Assembly: GCF_047495875.1 (NCBI RefSeq)
Contig: NC_092463.1
Span: forward strand, 14,503,224-14,567,223
Direction: 5' to 3'
Length of the DNA stretch: 64,000 nucleotides
DNA from: Pithys albifrons albifrons
Lineage: Eukaryota > Chordata > Aves > Passeriformes > Thamnophilidae
Shown one piece after another: positions 25,824 to 39,475 of this stretch. The notes beneath the pieces were generated by a model that was not told the origin of the DNA, searched no databases, and saw only the letters and a program-made list of their open reading frames with translations. The position numbers and the translations under genes were made by a program. Within the stretch, counting starts at the first letter, position 1. Each line of letters starts with the position of its first letter.

Positions 25824-25919
25824 CTAATTCTAAATCCCTACCACTACACAACAATGTCACATTTTAATGTAATATCATGTCCAATGCATATTCATGAAAT
25901 AAAAATCTTGGCAGTGGCA

Positions 25920-26050
25920 CAAGAAAAGTGGGATGAAGTGTGTTTGGCGGAGTGCGTCACGTTTCCAGACCAGCGGATTTTTTGATTAAAGTCCCTTATC
26001 CGTTTTATCATGCATATCCACTCTCTGATTAAAGTGATCTGGAGCTGACA
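25920..26050. promoter_or_regulatory. Candidate conserved regulatory element
   Basis: A compact CpG-bearing block: gtttggcggagtgcgtcacg is followed by accagcggatttttt and cttatccgttttatc. It includes a CRE/ATF-like gcgtcacg core at about 25954-25961. The 9-mer gattaaagt occurs twice (25984-25992 and 26027-26035), 43 bases apart. It lies in AT-rich, CpG-poor sequence and has no coding potential. Repeated motifs plus retained CpGs suggest a transcription-factor-bound element. This is inference; sequence conservation is not testable here. Confidence 0.35.
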
Positions 26051-26436
26051 CTCACAATGTCAGTATGCACTGAGACCCTTCACACAAAACATGGTTGGAA
26101 TTTATATGCTTTAAAAACAGCGGGGGAGGAGGGGAAGGAGAAATAGACCAACCAAAGCTGCTGCATTAAATTAAGTATATATGTATATATCTATTTACTG
26201 AAAAAACACACTTGGACTTGCTTGTTTTAATCTTACATATTTCTTATTAACATTACTAAGTGACAAACACTGCAGGTTTTACCTTCATTTCAAAAGGTAT
26301 CTATGGTGGAAGTTCTTTATCTCTGTTACACTGGGCTTGTGATCAAAATGCTTCCATGCTGAGGTGAAAAACACAGCTGTCTCCTACAGTCACAAATAAA
26401 TAATTAATTTCTCCAAATCTACATGAGTCTTCTCTC

Positions 26437-26463
26437 ACCCCCCCCCACCCCAACCCCCACCCA
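26437..26463 (+). repeat. C-rich tract
   Basis: A run of 10 C, then acccc, aaccccc and accc, almost free of other bases. The G-rich complement has several short G runs and could in principle form a G-quadruplex. Confidence 0.88.
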
Positions 26464-28290
26464 AAATTATCCTTTCTTTAATTAATGTACCATACCTTTA
26501 TACATCTCAAACCGAGGTTATCTGCTAAGAAAACTGATTCAGTAGAAGTACATGGGTGTTGCAAAGGGAGGTTTAAAACAGATCCAAAGATCTTTTCTCC
26601 AGGTCCCATACTCAGAAGCCTCCAAGTATGTGTAGGTCATCTGAAAATTTATTTTCAAGCCTCAGGACATGTAAGAGGATGCAAATTACCTCAGGTAAGT
26701 GTCATATGCATGAAAATATGGTAGCCATTTTTCCAGTTTTTTGTACATGTTATAATTTCTCTTGAATTTAAAGAGGTTCTGGTCAGGCTCTTCACCTTGA
26801 TCACAGAAGCAACTTAAACATAAGCTCAATTTAAAGCTTAAGATCAAGGAAATTTAAATACTTCAAGTGTATGTCTTACCTGTGACAGTGCACTTAACAG
26901 AGGTGTTGCAAATGTTCATTGTTCCTAGCAATATAATAGTTTTCATAATTCTAAATGCTGGGCTCCAATCATTAAATAACGATAAAAATGCATCCTTGGT
27001 TTCAGAGATCCTTTAAACTGAAGAATTCTGGATCTTTTGGTAAGTTTTAGCTGATTGTTTAGTTTTCAGCAACCTCTGTTTCCTTGATAGGCTTAATTTA
27101 TCCAATATAGCCTTCGTATTTAAGAAATATTTTGGTTAAAGTCCAAATGTGTCTCAAAAACTGTGGACTATGTTTTCCCTCTACTTTTATATAACTTTAG
27201 AGGTTTTAAACAAGGAATTTTTTTTTTTCTTACTGGAGCTGTAGCAAGTGGAAGGGCCAGTGTTGTCCCTCTTCTCACATTGTGCTCAGATATGTGTCAA
27301 TGCCAAAGTTTAATCAATGTGCTATTCCAATCTGAGGCTTTTTCTGAGCAGTTAATGCCAGTCATGCTGAACTGTTGCAATATTGCAACTTTGACAGACA
27401 CCGAGTTGGAATTAGTGAAGGATCGTCAAATTAATTTCACTTGTGAATTAAGCCTTTCCCTTCTACATAAAATTTAGCATTAGAAATACAGTAGAGTCTA
27501 AGGAAAAACATATTATTCCTTTTGTTTGTTAGGACAGTGGTTTGCATACATGCAGACTTCCTGCATACAAGACCACCAACAACTCCCCACCAAAAGAGCA
27601 GGGGATTTCCACACATTTTTTTCTTTCTTTTTTGATCAATATCCCATCCTGTCCACATCACAATTCTGTAAGGAGAAGAATCAGAACATGAGAATGAAAA
27701 GGAAAGTAAGTGGAAATTTTAGGAAAAGCATTGTGGAAAAACATTACCAGGAGTAAAGTGTTTTCGTGAGCACGTACATAAACTCAAACGCCTAGGCAGT
27801 TTCACAACAAATCACCCAGCAGTGTTGCCACGCAGCAGTGGATACAGTCATGGTGGCAACTGAAAGCAACTGTAATCACCACTGCTTTCCCTTAAAATAC
27901 ACTCAGTGCTGTCCCATGTTTGCAGTGTATATGGGGAATTTAAGTCCATGCAGGCATTTCTGTTAGACACTTGAAAGTAGGTTTCTGCTGTAAAGACATT
28001 GTGGGTTGGGGCACTATTAAAACATAATATTACCTATGCAAAAGTGATGCTGCAACAAATTAGCTCAGCTACTAAATATCACTGCAGCTATCTTGTAACT
28101 CAGGGTGTTCAAAGGAGTGCCTCATATTGACTGCTTCATATATTATTTGCCTCTTTTGTCACTAGGGATAACCAGAGAAATACATAATAACTCCACACAA
28201 CTGCCACAGGTGTAGACAAATGCCATGTTTTGGTACCTCTTCTCTCCATGATTAAAATCCTAGGCAACACTTGATTAGGCACTATGACTA
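26464..28290. other. Unique sequence, no gene seen
   Basis: No gene recognised. A 10-base T run lies near 27220-27229, inside a 104-codon plus frame (27163-27477) that has no domain. A small CpG-bearing patch (ttttcgtgagcacgtacata, then aaacgcctagg) lies at about 27761-27796. Confidence 0.6.
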
Positions 28291-28339
28291 ACAAAAACAA
28301 ACAAACAAACAAACAAAACAAAACAACAAACAAAAAAAA
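28291..28339 (+). repeat. (CAAA)n microsatellite / A-rich tract
   Basis: Tandem acaa units (about five clean copies), degenerating into aaaacaacaaacaaaaaaaa. Simple repeat. Confidence 0.9.
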
Positions 28340-28960
28340 GCACCACCTCAAAACAAAGCATAAGACTCACATACATTTTAGTTTCCTAAAGTCTGATTTT
28401 GGGTATTGAAAAACTTTCCATCTCTGAAATGATATTCCACATTTCGGATAAACCTCTTTAAAAAGAATACATCATGGAAGAAGTAAAAGGACAGCACTCA
28501 AAAGACCATAACAAGTTTCTATCCTCAAGCACTGCTCTGAGTATTTACCTGAGATTTAACAGTTCATGGGTCTTTTGCTGGCTCTGTGCAAAGTGCATTT
28601 CATGTGACAGGAAACTGAGTATTCACTTGCCAAGCTGGCACTTCGCATTCAGTAGGTCAGTTTTAAACAAGAATTACTGAGCAGCCTTGCCCTCACTTCA
28701 CAAATTAGCACAAAATGTTTGTTTCCTGCAAGTTCATGGACTGATTTATATCCCATACTTATGATATTTATCTAGTCACTGCTGAGTGAAAACCCTGAGT
28801 TCTGCTGGCAGCCAGCAGAAAGCAATGGGTGCTTCAATGGCCTCAGTTCATATATCCCTGAGATGACAGGTCAGAGGAATCCTTTCCCCAAGTTTTTATT
28901 TTTTATTATAAAAGGAGGACTAGTTCAGGGGAGCAGTGTAGATGTAGCCCCCTCTCCCTA
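28340..28960. other. Unique sequence, no gene seen
   Basis: No coding, RNA or repeat signal is recognised between the two simple repeats. Confidence 0.55.
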
Positions 28961-29014
28961 ATAGTAATAATAATAATAATAATAATAATGATAACCCCAA
29001 ACAAAAAAAAAAAA
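28961..29014 (+). repeat. (AAT)n microsatellite plus A run
   Basis: About nine tandem aat units (28961-28989), then gataaccccaaac and a 12-base A run (29003-29014). The accccaaac junction resembles the edges of the A-rich tract at 22.5 kb and the poly(A) at 9.14 kb. Confidence 0.9.
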
Positions 29015-32000
29015 GGCACAAAAGAAGCTACACCACACTATGCTGAAGATGCAGAAGGTGAATGAAATGAATCAATGAATCCTTAGGAAATGTCTTCCCA
29101 TGCACAGCACAATTACTGAAACTTAACTTTTTTCTCTCAGGACATTTGTGGTTGTTTCTATCCCTTTCCATCGCTCCTGTGTTTACTCACTACTGTCAGT
29201 GGTACCAGAACCATCTCAGAAAGGGGGGATAAGTAAAACTACTGCATATACCGCTGAGCCCCAGCTATTCTGGGAGGCAGTTGCAAAATCCTTTACTGAC
29301 TTTTTATTTTCTCAATATCAAGCATGGGCTGGAAATGAAGAGTCACATCTGCATATGGTGACCAGCTGAGCACCATTTGTCCTGTGTGAGGACACTGGCT
29401 GAAAGTAAAGATATAGCTGCAGTATTGAGAATTTGTATAGTTTACACAAAACCTGAAATATATGAAGTGCACATTTTTTCAAGTAAATATTTACAGTTTG
29501 CAAGCCAGTTATTACACTTAAACAAATTTGTAGATGTGTCCAAATGTCAACTGCACGTGAAGATCTGGGGTTTTGTGTACAGGTCCCAACATAAAAAGGC
29601 AATTTTTTTTTAAGAAGGAATAATACAATTACTTGTTATGCATTAACCATTCAAATCTAATTGTTATTTTTAGCAATTACCATTATTAATCTACATGCTT
29701 TCTAAGTTGCACCCAAAAAGACGGCTTTTCAGCCACCTCTGGTCCAAGACTGAGCAGAAGCAATGCTGCAGTAAGATCTTATATCACTTAAGGTCTCATA
29801 TTACAATTTCCTTACAGTTAGTAGCTATACAATAATAGTCAGTAGCATAAGATGTTATGAATAATGAATAACTAACTACATTATAGTTGCCAAAGTAAAT
29901 GCATAAAGCACAATTTCTGTTCCAGTATCCTTGCTTTTAAAGAGTATGTTCTCTTACTAGAGGGACAAATGAAGAAAAATATTTGTGAAAGATGCAAGAA
30001 CAGGAAGATTAGGAAGAAAGAGGCAACAACTAAAATGATAAATTCCTGCACAGGTCTAATTACACAAGAGAGAACAGTAACAAAATGGTAAGTCCAAAAT
30101 TGAGTCTAATATGGAAGAAAAGGAAAATTTCAGCTACTTTGACATTGGCTAAGGAGTGCAAGATGATAAAGGTTTGCAAAGCAATTTGCAGTGCCCAGAG
30201 AGGGGAAACTGTTGCCAGAAGAACCAAAAATCCACTTCATCACGTAGATCCAGCAGTTGTGAACCACTTGTGACAAGCAGAGGTGGTCTCCTCCTTAATA
30301 ATTTGTCCATGTTGTTCTTATTTACTTCGGTCAGCATGTAGACATGAAGGGAAGGGTACAGGCTGGAAGGGAGATCCAGGCCTGCTACGGCATGGAGAGA
30401 AAGGAGGCAACAAGAAAGGCAAGAGCAACTGCAGTGTTATGTAGGACCTCAACATTTACTGCCACTAAGAGCCCCATAGCACTTCCTTGCCAGAAGCTGC
30501 TGGTCTCAGTGGGCTTCCTAAACAGCTTACCCACACCTCAAGTCAGACATGCCTCACCACCCCTCATTCAGATGTGAAGCAGCCTCTTTGTAATACCTAG
30601 GGTCATGTCTTCTCTGCAGAAGCATCAACCATAGCAGAAAACCACATCCTTTAGAAAAAAATGTTTGACATCCATCACTCCTTTAGACCTTGAGATACCA
30701 ATTGATTTACTGGATCTCATAATATATTTTTTGCTTCCCTGAAGGATGAAGTGTAAATCCAACTTGTGCCAATGTGTTCTGGGCAGAACAGAGAGGTTTA
30801 ATTCTGTTTTAACTACTGTCCATGTCCCTCTCCTGCTCTCAGATTTTTAATGCAGTTGCTGCTCTGGGTGTCTGCTCCACACATTAAGAGTTAAAACAGA
30901 AATCCAGAACATTGCCCATGAGCAGGGCTACTTAACCCCTGCAAAAACTATGCTGTACACTACACCATCTGCATAATAGATATATGTTATGAAAATAAAT
31001 AAAATACACTGTTACCAATTAATAGGGTTTGGGGTTGGGGCTTTTTAACACAGTTTCCTTTTGAAACTTCTGCATGTATTTTCTATTTTTGAGGGGGGGT
31101 TATAAATCCTGTTTTAATGTTTTGCTGTTTATGCAAATTTCCAAATATAAAGGCATATGGTAGCAAAGTGGCACTAACTATCTGCTTTTCAGCACACATT
31201 CCTCTGCTATTACAAGAAAAGGCAGCCTGATGGAAAAGGAGGAAAACAAAGAGAGAAAGCAGTGTACAAACTGATACTCTGCATAAGCATAACATTGATT
31301 CAGATTTATCTTTATTCTTGAACCCTGATTCACTAATAGCTCTACTGGCTCCTGCAGGGCAGCTGTGGATGCTCCTTCATGTCATAAGGTAGAGTGGGTG
31401 CTCAAGTTTGTAATTATACTTTTGAACTAGCAGAGAAAATGAGAAAAATAAAGGAGAACTTTTCTGAGTCAGAGGTTCCCTCTCACACTGGCAGCCTCAC
31501 TGCATGTGTTTCAAGTATCCAGTTTGCATTTTGCCTGATAACGTAGAAGGCACATCATGCTATTCTAAAACAGCATGATTATTTTCTCCTTTCTAATTGA
31601 TGAACAGCTGTGCTGTAATAGACTACAAAGCACAGCATCACTGATCTCTCCTCAGGCCACCCCAGGAACTGAACACTCCACAGGGAACCAGAAAAGAATG
31701 AATGCTAAAAAAAAAAAAAAAATTAGAGAGAGACAGAAGAAACACCAAACATTGCAATACATCCTCCTTTGGAATACTATATTATTTGGCATCTCATTCA
31801 CCAATGATTAAGTCCAATTTTCCCCACAGTAATTCCGGTGTATGACATGACCCTAAACCAGTCATGTTTTAGAAAACCTAGATATAACATTTTTGAAAGA
31901 GAAATGTTGGAGTTCAGAATTGTCACTGTGCATCAGTGTTCACAACACTCAAGTCACTTCTGGGATCCTGTGTTCCCTAGAACTGTTCTTTGTCCCAGGA

Positions 32001-33159
32001 TGTCTGCATTAACCATTTATTTGTCTGCTGGAATTCATTGTATTTCCCTTCGTTCTACTTTACCAAAGATATTATTATTATATGTCTTAGTATGGAATTG
32101 CAGCTCATGTCAATTTTTGCCTTGTCTATTTTACCATGCTGCCACTGTATAATAAAATAAACTGATCTGAAACTTTATCTAAGTCAGGCTGGGTTCTGGT
32201 TTGCATTTCCAGTGAAAGGTTGAACAAGTGATAGAGCCATCTTCAGGCTCACCCAGGCTGCATTATGCAATGCCTTCTTCAAAGATATTGATGCCAAAGA
32301 TTGGAAGCCTCAGGGATCACTGGAAATACCTGTGCATTTTTGTATGGGTAAAAGCTTAATAAACTCAGCAGTGTTCCTCAAATTTCTATTTCCTTGTGCT
32401 TCTACAAATGGCTGCTCCACTTCCCACTCCACTTGCCTTCAAAGTGAAATAGTAGAGAGTCCTTTATATCTTGGGGACAATCTACAAGCAAACAGAAAGA
32501 ATAAAACTGATCTCCAAAAGACAGATGTACTTCCCTTCCTTTCCCTCACCAAATTCAGTGTGGTAAGGTAAGACTCATAATCCTCATTTTTGAACCTTTT
32601 CTGCCTTTACTGTATTTTCTGTGGGCATGAAAGTGTAAGAAATGGTTAAATGATGCTTCTTGTTGTATCAGTAAACCAGTTCCTAAAGCACAGACTCAAT
32701 TCAATCAAAATTTGTGACAGGAAAGCAATCTTCCCATTCTGCTCAGCAACGGAAAGGTTTTGTTCTTTTTATTTTGTGTTATTGGAAATGATTTGCTGCA
32801 TTTTTCCAACAGGTAAGCCCTGTGCTTATGTGTTCTTTTGTCTAGATAAGTGTTATCCTGTAAAATGAACACAATAAGACTTCTGTTTACCTTAATGTTA
32901 TTTTTAAAAAAATCTCACAGATATAAGAAATCAATAACCATCCACAACAATTTACCAAGGATTCAGTCTGAGTAGAAAAAATTCAAATTGTATTGATTTT
33001 TTAAAGAGAAAAAAAGCCAGTTGACAATAAGCTCCAACTACAAAAAAATCATGTGTACACAACTGGAAGAGATTCAGAAAGCCAGTTATTTAAAAACTGA
33101 GCTGCCAATTAAGACAGGTAAGGCAGGTTTGATTACAAAATCAGGCCCTGGACACCGGC
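29015..33159. other. Unique sequence, no gene seen
   Basis: AT-rich unique sequence. Frames of up to 104 codons occur (for example 31838-32152, plus) with no domain. A 15-base A run lies at about 31709-31723. No repeat family is recognised. Confidence 0.6.
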
Positions 33160-33205
33160 ACATTGCTTAGTTTCCATGCCTCGGTTCTCCATTAATAATA
33201 GGAAG
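33160..33205 (+). mobile_element. Possible MIR SINE relic (weak)
   Basis: The text cattgcttagtttccatgcc followed by tcggttctccattaataata loosely follows the sense MIR core (cttaacctctctgtgcctca, then gtttcctcatctgtaaaatg). Similarity is limited to about 45 bases with a gap, so this is a tentative call. Confidence 0.28.
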
Positions 33206-36200
33206 GTGAAAAAGCTTATTTTTCAGGGTCAGCATAACTGTGAACAATTTTAAAATGTACATCCCAGAAATAAGTATCATTTAGTGCAGTATGTCACCAA
33301 ACATATACACCCATGGTCCAAAAAATGTGTAATAAATATGCTTACCAGGACAAATGGGATGCCATGTTCATTTTGACTGTAATTTAAGTTGTTGAATTAA
33401 CTCACCAAGACCTTTAAAGACTGACTATTCAAAAAACACACCCTTCTCACTTTTCTTACTGCTAAATTCTTCTACAGGACACAGGGTAAAAGCCCCTGGA
33501 CTTAAAGGTCAGTTGTCTGCCAAATGAGACTCACCAGTACAGAGACTGCTCACAGTGCCACCTGCCTGAAGGACCTCAGGCCTCCAAGCAGGCTTAAAGA
33601 TGCATTAGGTGTTTCTGAGATCATGTGTTATAGTGTCTTGAAGGTTTGGGGAGTAGGGGTTATGTTTTGGTTTTGTGACTTTTTTTAATAGCAGCTTGCA
33701 AATTTGGTTGAGATTATCAGCAGGCATATGGTCAATTTATTACTTGGTTTTATTTGCACTGTTAATTTAAAGTGATTTGTTCTTGATCACAGTATAATAT
33801 GATAAACACATTTTTAAAATTATTTTAAAAAGAGTAAATAACAACATGTGTGTCATATAAAAGCAAAGCACAAGACATTTTCAACATTTACTCTTTCAGT
33901 TCTCTCTTCAGCTTCATTTCTGTTTATTCAATCCATTTTCCATCCCAACTGCATGAGGAGTTCAAATAAACTCTGGGTACATCTTGGTGGGTCGCAGGTT
34001 TTCTCTTCGAGAAATACTCAAAGTAGCTTTTGTAGACCAGATAGCCCAAACACATTTTTTGTATTGCCTGGTGAAATATGCCAGGCCTGAAGCTAAGAGG
34101 TTTGGTGGAGGATGTCAATACAGGAACCTGTTTCCTAGGTATGGGCTCTTCATGGCAAAACTTCCAGACCAGTTATGTCAAGTGGTGGTAGTGGCCTGAG
34201 TTGGATTTGACAGCCAGAGAAAAGAGCACTCTTGTCTAGGAAGCATCAACAAAAGGACCACAATAATATGATCAAGTGACAGCAGCTAGCTGTCAAAAAG
34301 CAGACATGACAACCCAAGGAAGTCTTGGTGAAATATAGTACTAACCTTGACCTCCTGGCAAGACAGTTATTTAACTCCTCTGAGGGGTGTCAATGGACTG
34401 GATCAGAAGAGGAAGCTGAGGTCTAGAACAACAGTGGTCAGATTTTGCCTTTAGCTATTTTGTGATCATCTATAGAAGAGGAATTCCTGAGCACTTGCTA
34501 GAAATGGTAAGCCAAAGAAAGATTCATACACACTCTTCATTATAGCAATTTGATCAAATTTGTGAATGAAATTGAAAAATCATGTTTGTTCTGTTTTTCA
34601 GGTTTCCAGTAAGGGCTTCAGGGGACCCCAACCTGCTGGCCCACAGCTCATAAACACAGACTGAGGCATCTGCCAGGCCACACACAGATTTGGTGATTTT
34701 CCTTAATTTCTTTTAAAACTTAATTAGATATGGTTTACTCCCAAATACAAAGAAGCCATTTTTCAAGTTCACAAAACCTCCCTCGCCTTGGCTGAATAGG
34801 GAAGAGTAACAGCATTGAAGAAACACTTGCTTTTAAATTTTTAGAGTCAGAAGCCAAAACAAAATTTTGAATACAGACAATTCACCTGATTTACTTTCAA
34901 GGGACCCCTGAGGTAAGAGTCATGTCCACATGTCGAGTGAAAATAAGACCTCTGTTTCAGAGTTTGTGCTACATTTTTACACTACAGTCAGAATGAAAAA
35001 AGTGAGTTCCTCTAAACAGCCTGTCTATAATGCATTTCTGCTAAAATTTTGAATGAAGCACATACACCTCCTTAGAAAAGCCCTGCACACAAGAGAAAAA
35101 GAGAGATTTCACAGAGAAGTGATGGCTCATGTACTTGTAGTTATGTCCAATATTTTGACAGTGGAGTAGTAATTAACCTTGCACTTTGCTCAGTATCACT
35201 GCATTTCTGCTGTGACCACTATGAAGTGCTTTTTTGTGAAAGGAAAGAATGAATCTAAGTGGGAAAATTACTGGAATGAGAGAGGAGTTCTAATGGCAAC
35301 CTTGGCATCCTGCAATTTCACACATTAAAATATATCTAAAAAAAAAAACCACCAACCTACTACAGTGCTTGTTGAATAAGGCTAAGCTTTCTACTCTTCA
35401 AACTATTAATAAGGGCTTCCCATTGAGAAGACAAATACATGCTTGATGCATTTTTAATTCTGTGCCAATACATTTGACTAAAGCTGTTTGCTGTTTCAAT
35501 GACAGGATTTAACTTGCCCTTCTGTATTCAACATTTATGATTATTAATGATATTTAGAAAACACAGACAGAGGTTTTAAAAGTTATATTCTGGTCAATAT
35601 TTTTAAAAAGTAAAAAATTTAGCTATGAAAGGGACAAATCCTTGTTAGACAGTAAAATGAATCATTTCATAAAGTAACATTTATTCATTCAATGGAATCA
35701 GTACCATAAGCAAGGAAAAATATCCACCTGACCACTGTTAGTGATCCCTGATGGCAACAGAAGGCAAAAAAACTGCAGTCTTGTCAAATCAGACACAAAT
35801 GCTATATAGATAATCTGAATACATACAAGTCCAGTAGCCTTTTTAAGAAATATTTCAAGATATGTGCCACTTAGTCAAAAAAACGTTATCTGTAGTTTCT
35901 ACTGTAAATACATCCCATGTTAAAATGAAATCAGAAATTAATCACAGGCAATTGCTGAAATCTAAACTACTTTTTTCTCTTTGAACATCTCTGAAGTTCC
36001 AAGCAGTTTCTCCCCAAAATTTGCCAGAAACATATATTTGAAGAAAAATAGAATGACATTGGTAAGAGTATTGAGATGACCAATTTAGGGATCACATTGA
36101 GTTAATTTTTTTCTGCAAAAAATGGAAAAAGAATTCCCCTTTCCCACAGACTGATTATTATTTTGTTATTTAAGTGATAATGTAAACCTAAGGTTAAAAT

Positions 36201-38244
36201 GAAATTATATATACTGATGATCTCCTGGTGACTTCCTTTGTGTTGTTCCATTACAGCACATAGTAATAATACACTAATAAAATGCACACACTTATGGTAC
36301 TGACAGGCACCAATGCAAATCAAGCAGCACAGGAGGCACATTACTTTTGTTTTAACCATTAAAGGCTCTAAGAAATACAATATGACAGCCAGATGAAAGC
36401 AGGCTTGAGTTTTCTAAAGGTACCCAAGAGTGGCACTGATTTATGTTTTCTTTGGTATCCTTTTTAAAAGGCCTTTAGCTGTGCCAATATAATAGATTCA
36501 AATCCTGACCTTTCTCAACACAATGAAGATACTCTGTATATCTTACCATATAACACAGGGAATCAATACTGTATTTTACTAAATGTGAGTTAATTTTACC
36601 TAGGGAAGGAAATTACTGCTCTTAATACCAGAATACTTTTTTTTTCCCCTGCTGCAAGTCAGTGAGTTTCAGGTTTGCCAAACCCTATCACTGTTTAAAA
36701 AAGGGTCTGAGAGATTTTAATAGCTAATAATAGGAGGAAACATAAAAGGACAAATCCAATTTAAGTGAAAGGGTTTCTGTGTAAGCATTACTTGTCAGTC
36801 TTTGGTCGTACTGTATAGGGACCAGCTACAGAGCAGTGGCAGCAAAGAAATATAAAGTCCAGATTTAATTCTGATACAGAGAAATACAATTTCAAAACCG
36901 GACGTCTTATCATAGGCATGTCCCATTGGAGAACTCATTTCCCTAGCAAAAGGCTGTCACTGCCATTATGTTGTACAAGGAACCAATTTACTACTACAGC
37001 TAAACAGGGTTACTGGTGCTGTTGGAACTTAAGCATTTGAAGTTATCGCTAGAAAAAAAATAGCATTTCAAATGTCAGTGAAATGGGAAGGTATAATTGA
37101 AAAGTATCAATCAGAGAAGCAAAGGGGTTTAGAAGGCTAAGACTGCAGTTTTAGTACTGCCTTTCCCCTTTCCTCCTCTTTTTATTTCTTTAAGCTTCTT
37201 TCTTTATTTCCTTTTCCCTTTCACATGCAACTTCAGATTTAGTTCTGTAAAATAAAAGCTTTTGGCTTGATACTTGTCCTGTGTCAGACACGAAATAAAT
37301 TTTGATGATTTTCTTCAGCAGTCTAGTGACCATAGTTTCACGAAACAAAACTCTCATCTCATCCTGCATCCAGAGCTGCCAATCTGGAAGATATCTAAAT
37401 GAATGAAACAAAAATTATTCGAATTTTAGTTGTTTTGCTTGTCTCCTCCCACCTCCTGCCCCTGCTCTGAAACAAGACTCATTGACTTGAACCTCCTTTC
37501 CATAATAGAAGCATTTTCCCTCATTCCCAACTGATCCTACAGAGAATTAGACGGTGAATAAACCTTTGAGCTTTAAGGACCTGAAAGTACAAAAGAAATA
37601 GTCTTTAAAATGAGTTAGTTTAGTTTCAGAGTATCCTCCTCATGTCACTATTGCTAAATTCTTTATGTCTTCTACACAGAACAGGAGTGGACTTTTACAA
37701 ACTGCCTCATTTTGTTGTATTTTATCCAGAATCAATGTGTGGCAATATTAACACCATGTTTAGCTAAACTCAGAATAAGAGGGCTGGATTTACACAATCT
37801 GCATCTCACTTGCAGAATACCAAGATTTCTTTCATTATTACTTTCTTTTGCTCTCCATAGTGGCTCTAGGGCCTTGAAAAAACAGCTTTTAGTCAAATAG
37901 CACTTAGAAAAACAGAGCTGGTGTAGAATCATGCTAAAACTTGCTCATTTTACCCATTAAAGAAGTTGTCAAATTGCATGTAGTAATTTTTCCTTTTAGC
38001 CCAACATCACTGCTCAACTCCCAGGGACATCAGTTGCTCTGAAATATCAGGGCTGCTTACTGGCATTGATACACAAAGCAAATTTATCTGTTGCTTGCTA
38101 CAACTCCATGAAAACAAAACTACACAGGAAATTCCAGTTCAGAGCATTGCCCCTCTTCATATTTTGAACAAGATTTCACCTGCTAAAAAGAGGTAAAAAG
38201 GTGGTGTTAGAAAGTTCTGTTATAGTAGTGTACTGTATTGTGAA
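33206..38244. other. Unique sequence, no gene seen
   Basis: Long featureless AT-rich stretch. Open frames are 92 codons or fewer and lack motifs. Short A or T runs occur (for example about 35339-35348 and 36638-36645). No mobile element could be named. Confidence 0.6.
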
Positions 38245-38300
38245 AATATCTATTTACAGAAGAAGGAACATCAGTCCCATGTTTCACAGCAAGGAAATGA
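38245..38300 (-). mobile_element. Probable MIR SINE relic (weak)
   Basis: On plus, ctatttacagaagaaggaac followed by atcagtcccatgtttcacag and caaggaaatgag resembles antisense MIR (attttacagatgaggaaact, then gaggc...). Similarity over the first 25 bases is good and then decays. A chance match is not excluded. Confidence 0.35.
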
Positions 38301-39394
38301 GACCTGTAAAAACAGTATATATATGGTATATTCCTTTTTACAAAAAAAAATAATTTCTGTGTTCAGAAAAAACAAGTACTATGCATTTCTAATGGCTCAG
38401 CTTTTACAATTAAAAAAAAAATTATCAGGATGGTATACAGGATTTTTTTAAATTATTTTTAATGGCTGAATTTCAGAGAACTGATCATCAGAAATCAACC
38501 CAGGCCATAGAGACAGAAATTTTTGTCTATAGTCGTGTTTAGGATCTGGTTGGAAAAAAGCTGAGAGTTTGAGCGAAGGCTGGGAGAAAGTTGCATGTCT
38601 TCTTTAGAGTTTATTTAAACTTCTCTTATTTCAGAAGTAATTTTACCTCTCATGGAAGATCCTTTATCCACATTAGAGTGCAGATATATTCCTCCTCCAC
38701 CACCTTTTTGATGAATTTCAATTTCAAATAACAGCTAACAGCCTGCAATTGTTCTTTATATTAATAGAAATACATGGTCTCTTTTGAAGTTCAGGTGGTA
38801 ATTCAGTTCTTAAAATTCTTCTGCTGTTTATAAATTATTTGATCAGGGATGTCATAGTTTTTGATGCATCATTACAACCCTTGTTCAACTACATACTCTT
38901 ATTAAATTAGAAGCAACTTTTATATGCTTCAGAATCAGATGTTGTACAAACTGGAACCACTGAGTTGTCAATTACATTTATTTTGGACCATGAGTGCAAG
39001 GTATTAATTATATCAAGTGTCCACCTCAGGAAATTAGTGAGAATGATTGTGAGAAAAGAGATTTTTTATGTAAAAACATTCATAGAAATTTTTTGTGTGT
39101 GTGCTAGAAAGTATGAGGCTATAATGTAATTCCTAGCTCTCAAACACTCCTCAAATTTTATTTAAAAAGTTAAAACAAATCAGTAATTTGGGAAGTCTTA
39201 GAAGAAAAAACTCAACCAAAGAAACAAATTCAAACATCATTTCAAATGATCAATAATATTACATAGAGGGAAAGTAGTTTTGCAATGAGATGCAGTTCTA
39301 CAAATCACTTGTTAATAGACCGCTTGTGACATAAGAAGTCCCTTCCACTACAGAGGTAGGTCATGTACTATCATACCGTAGAGTGCCTTGATTC
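38301..39394. other. Unique sequence, no gene seen
   Basis: AT-rich, with A runs at about 38341-38350 and 38411-38419. Nothing else is recognised. Confidence 0.55.
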
Positions 39395-39475
39395 TCCCAC
39401 TGTAGGGACAAGGTAAGTTAAAGTGACTTAACTGAAATGGGTCACTGCTGCTAGAACTGAAGGGAAAAGAGTGGC
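39395..39475 (-). mobile_element. Probable MIR SINE relic
   Basis: On plus, ccactgtagggacaaggtaa is followed by gttaaagtgacttaactgaa and atgggtcactgctgctagaa. This follows the antisense MIR order: a ctgaggcacag-like segment, ggttaagtgacttgcc, a caaggtcacacagc-like segment and ctagtaagtgg. The order and spacing of these blocks agree over about 70 bases, which favours a real but old element. Confidence 0.45.

Noticed and set aside
26437..26463. C-rich tract considered as a CpG-island or promoter edge
   Set aside because: It contains no CpG and no adjacent GC-rich or TATA/initiator context. Simple repeat only.
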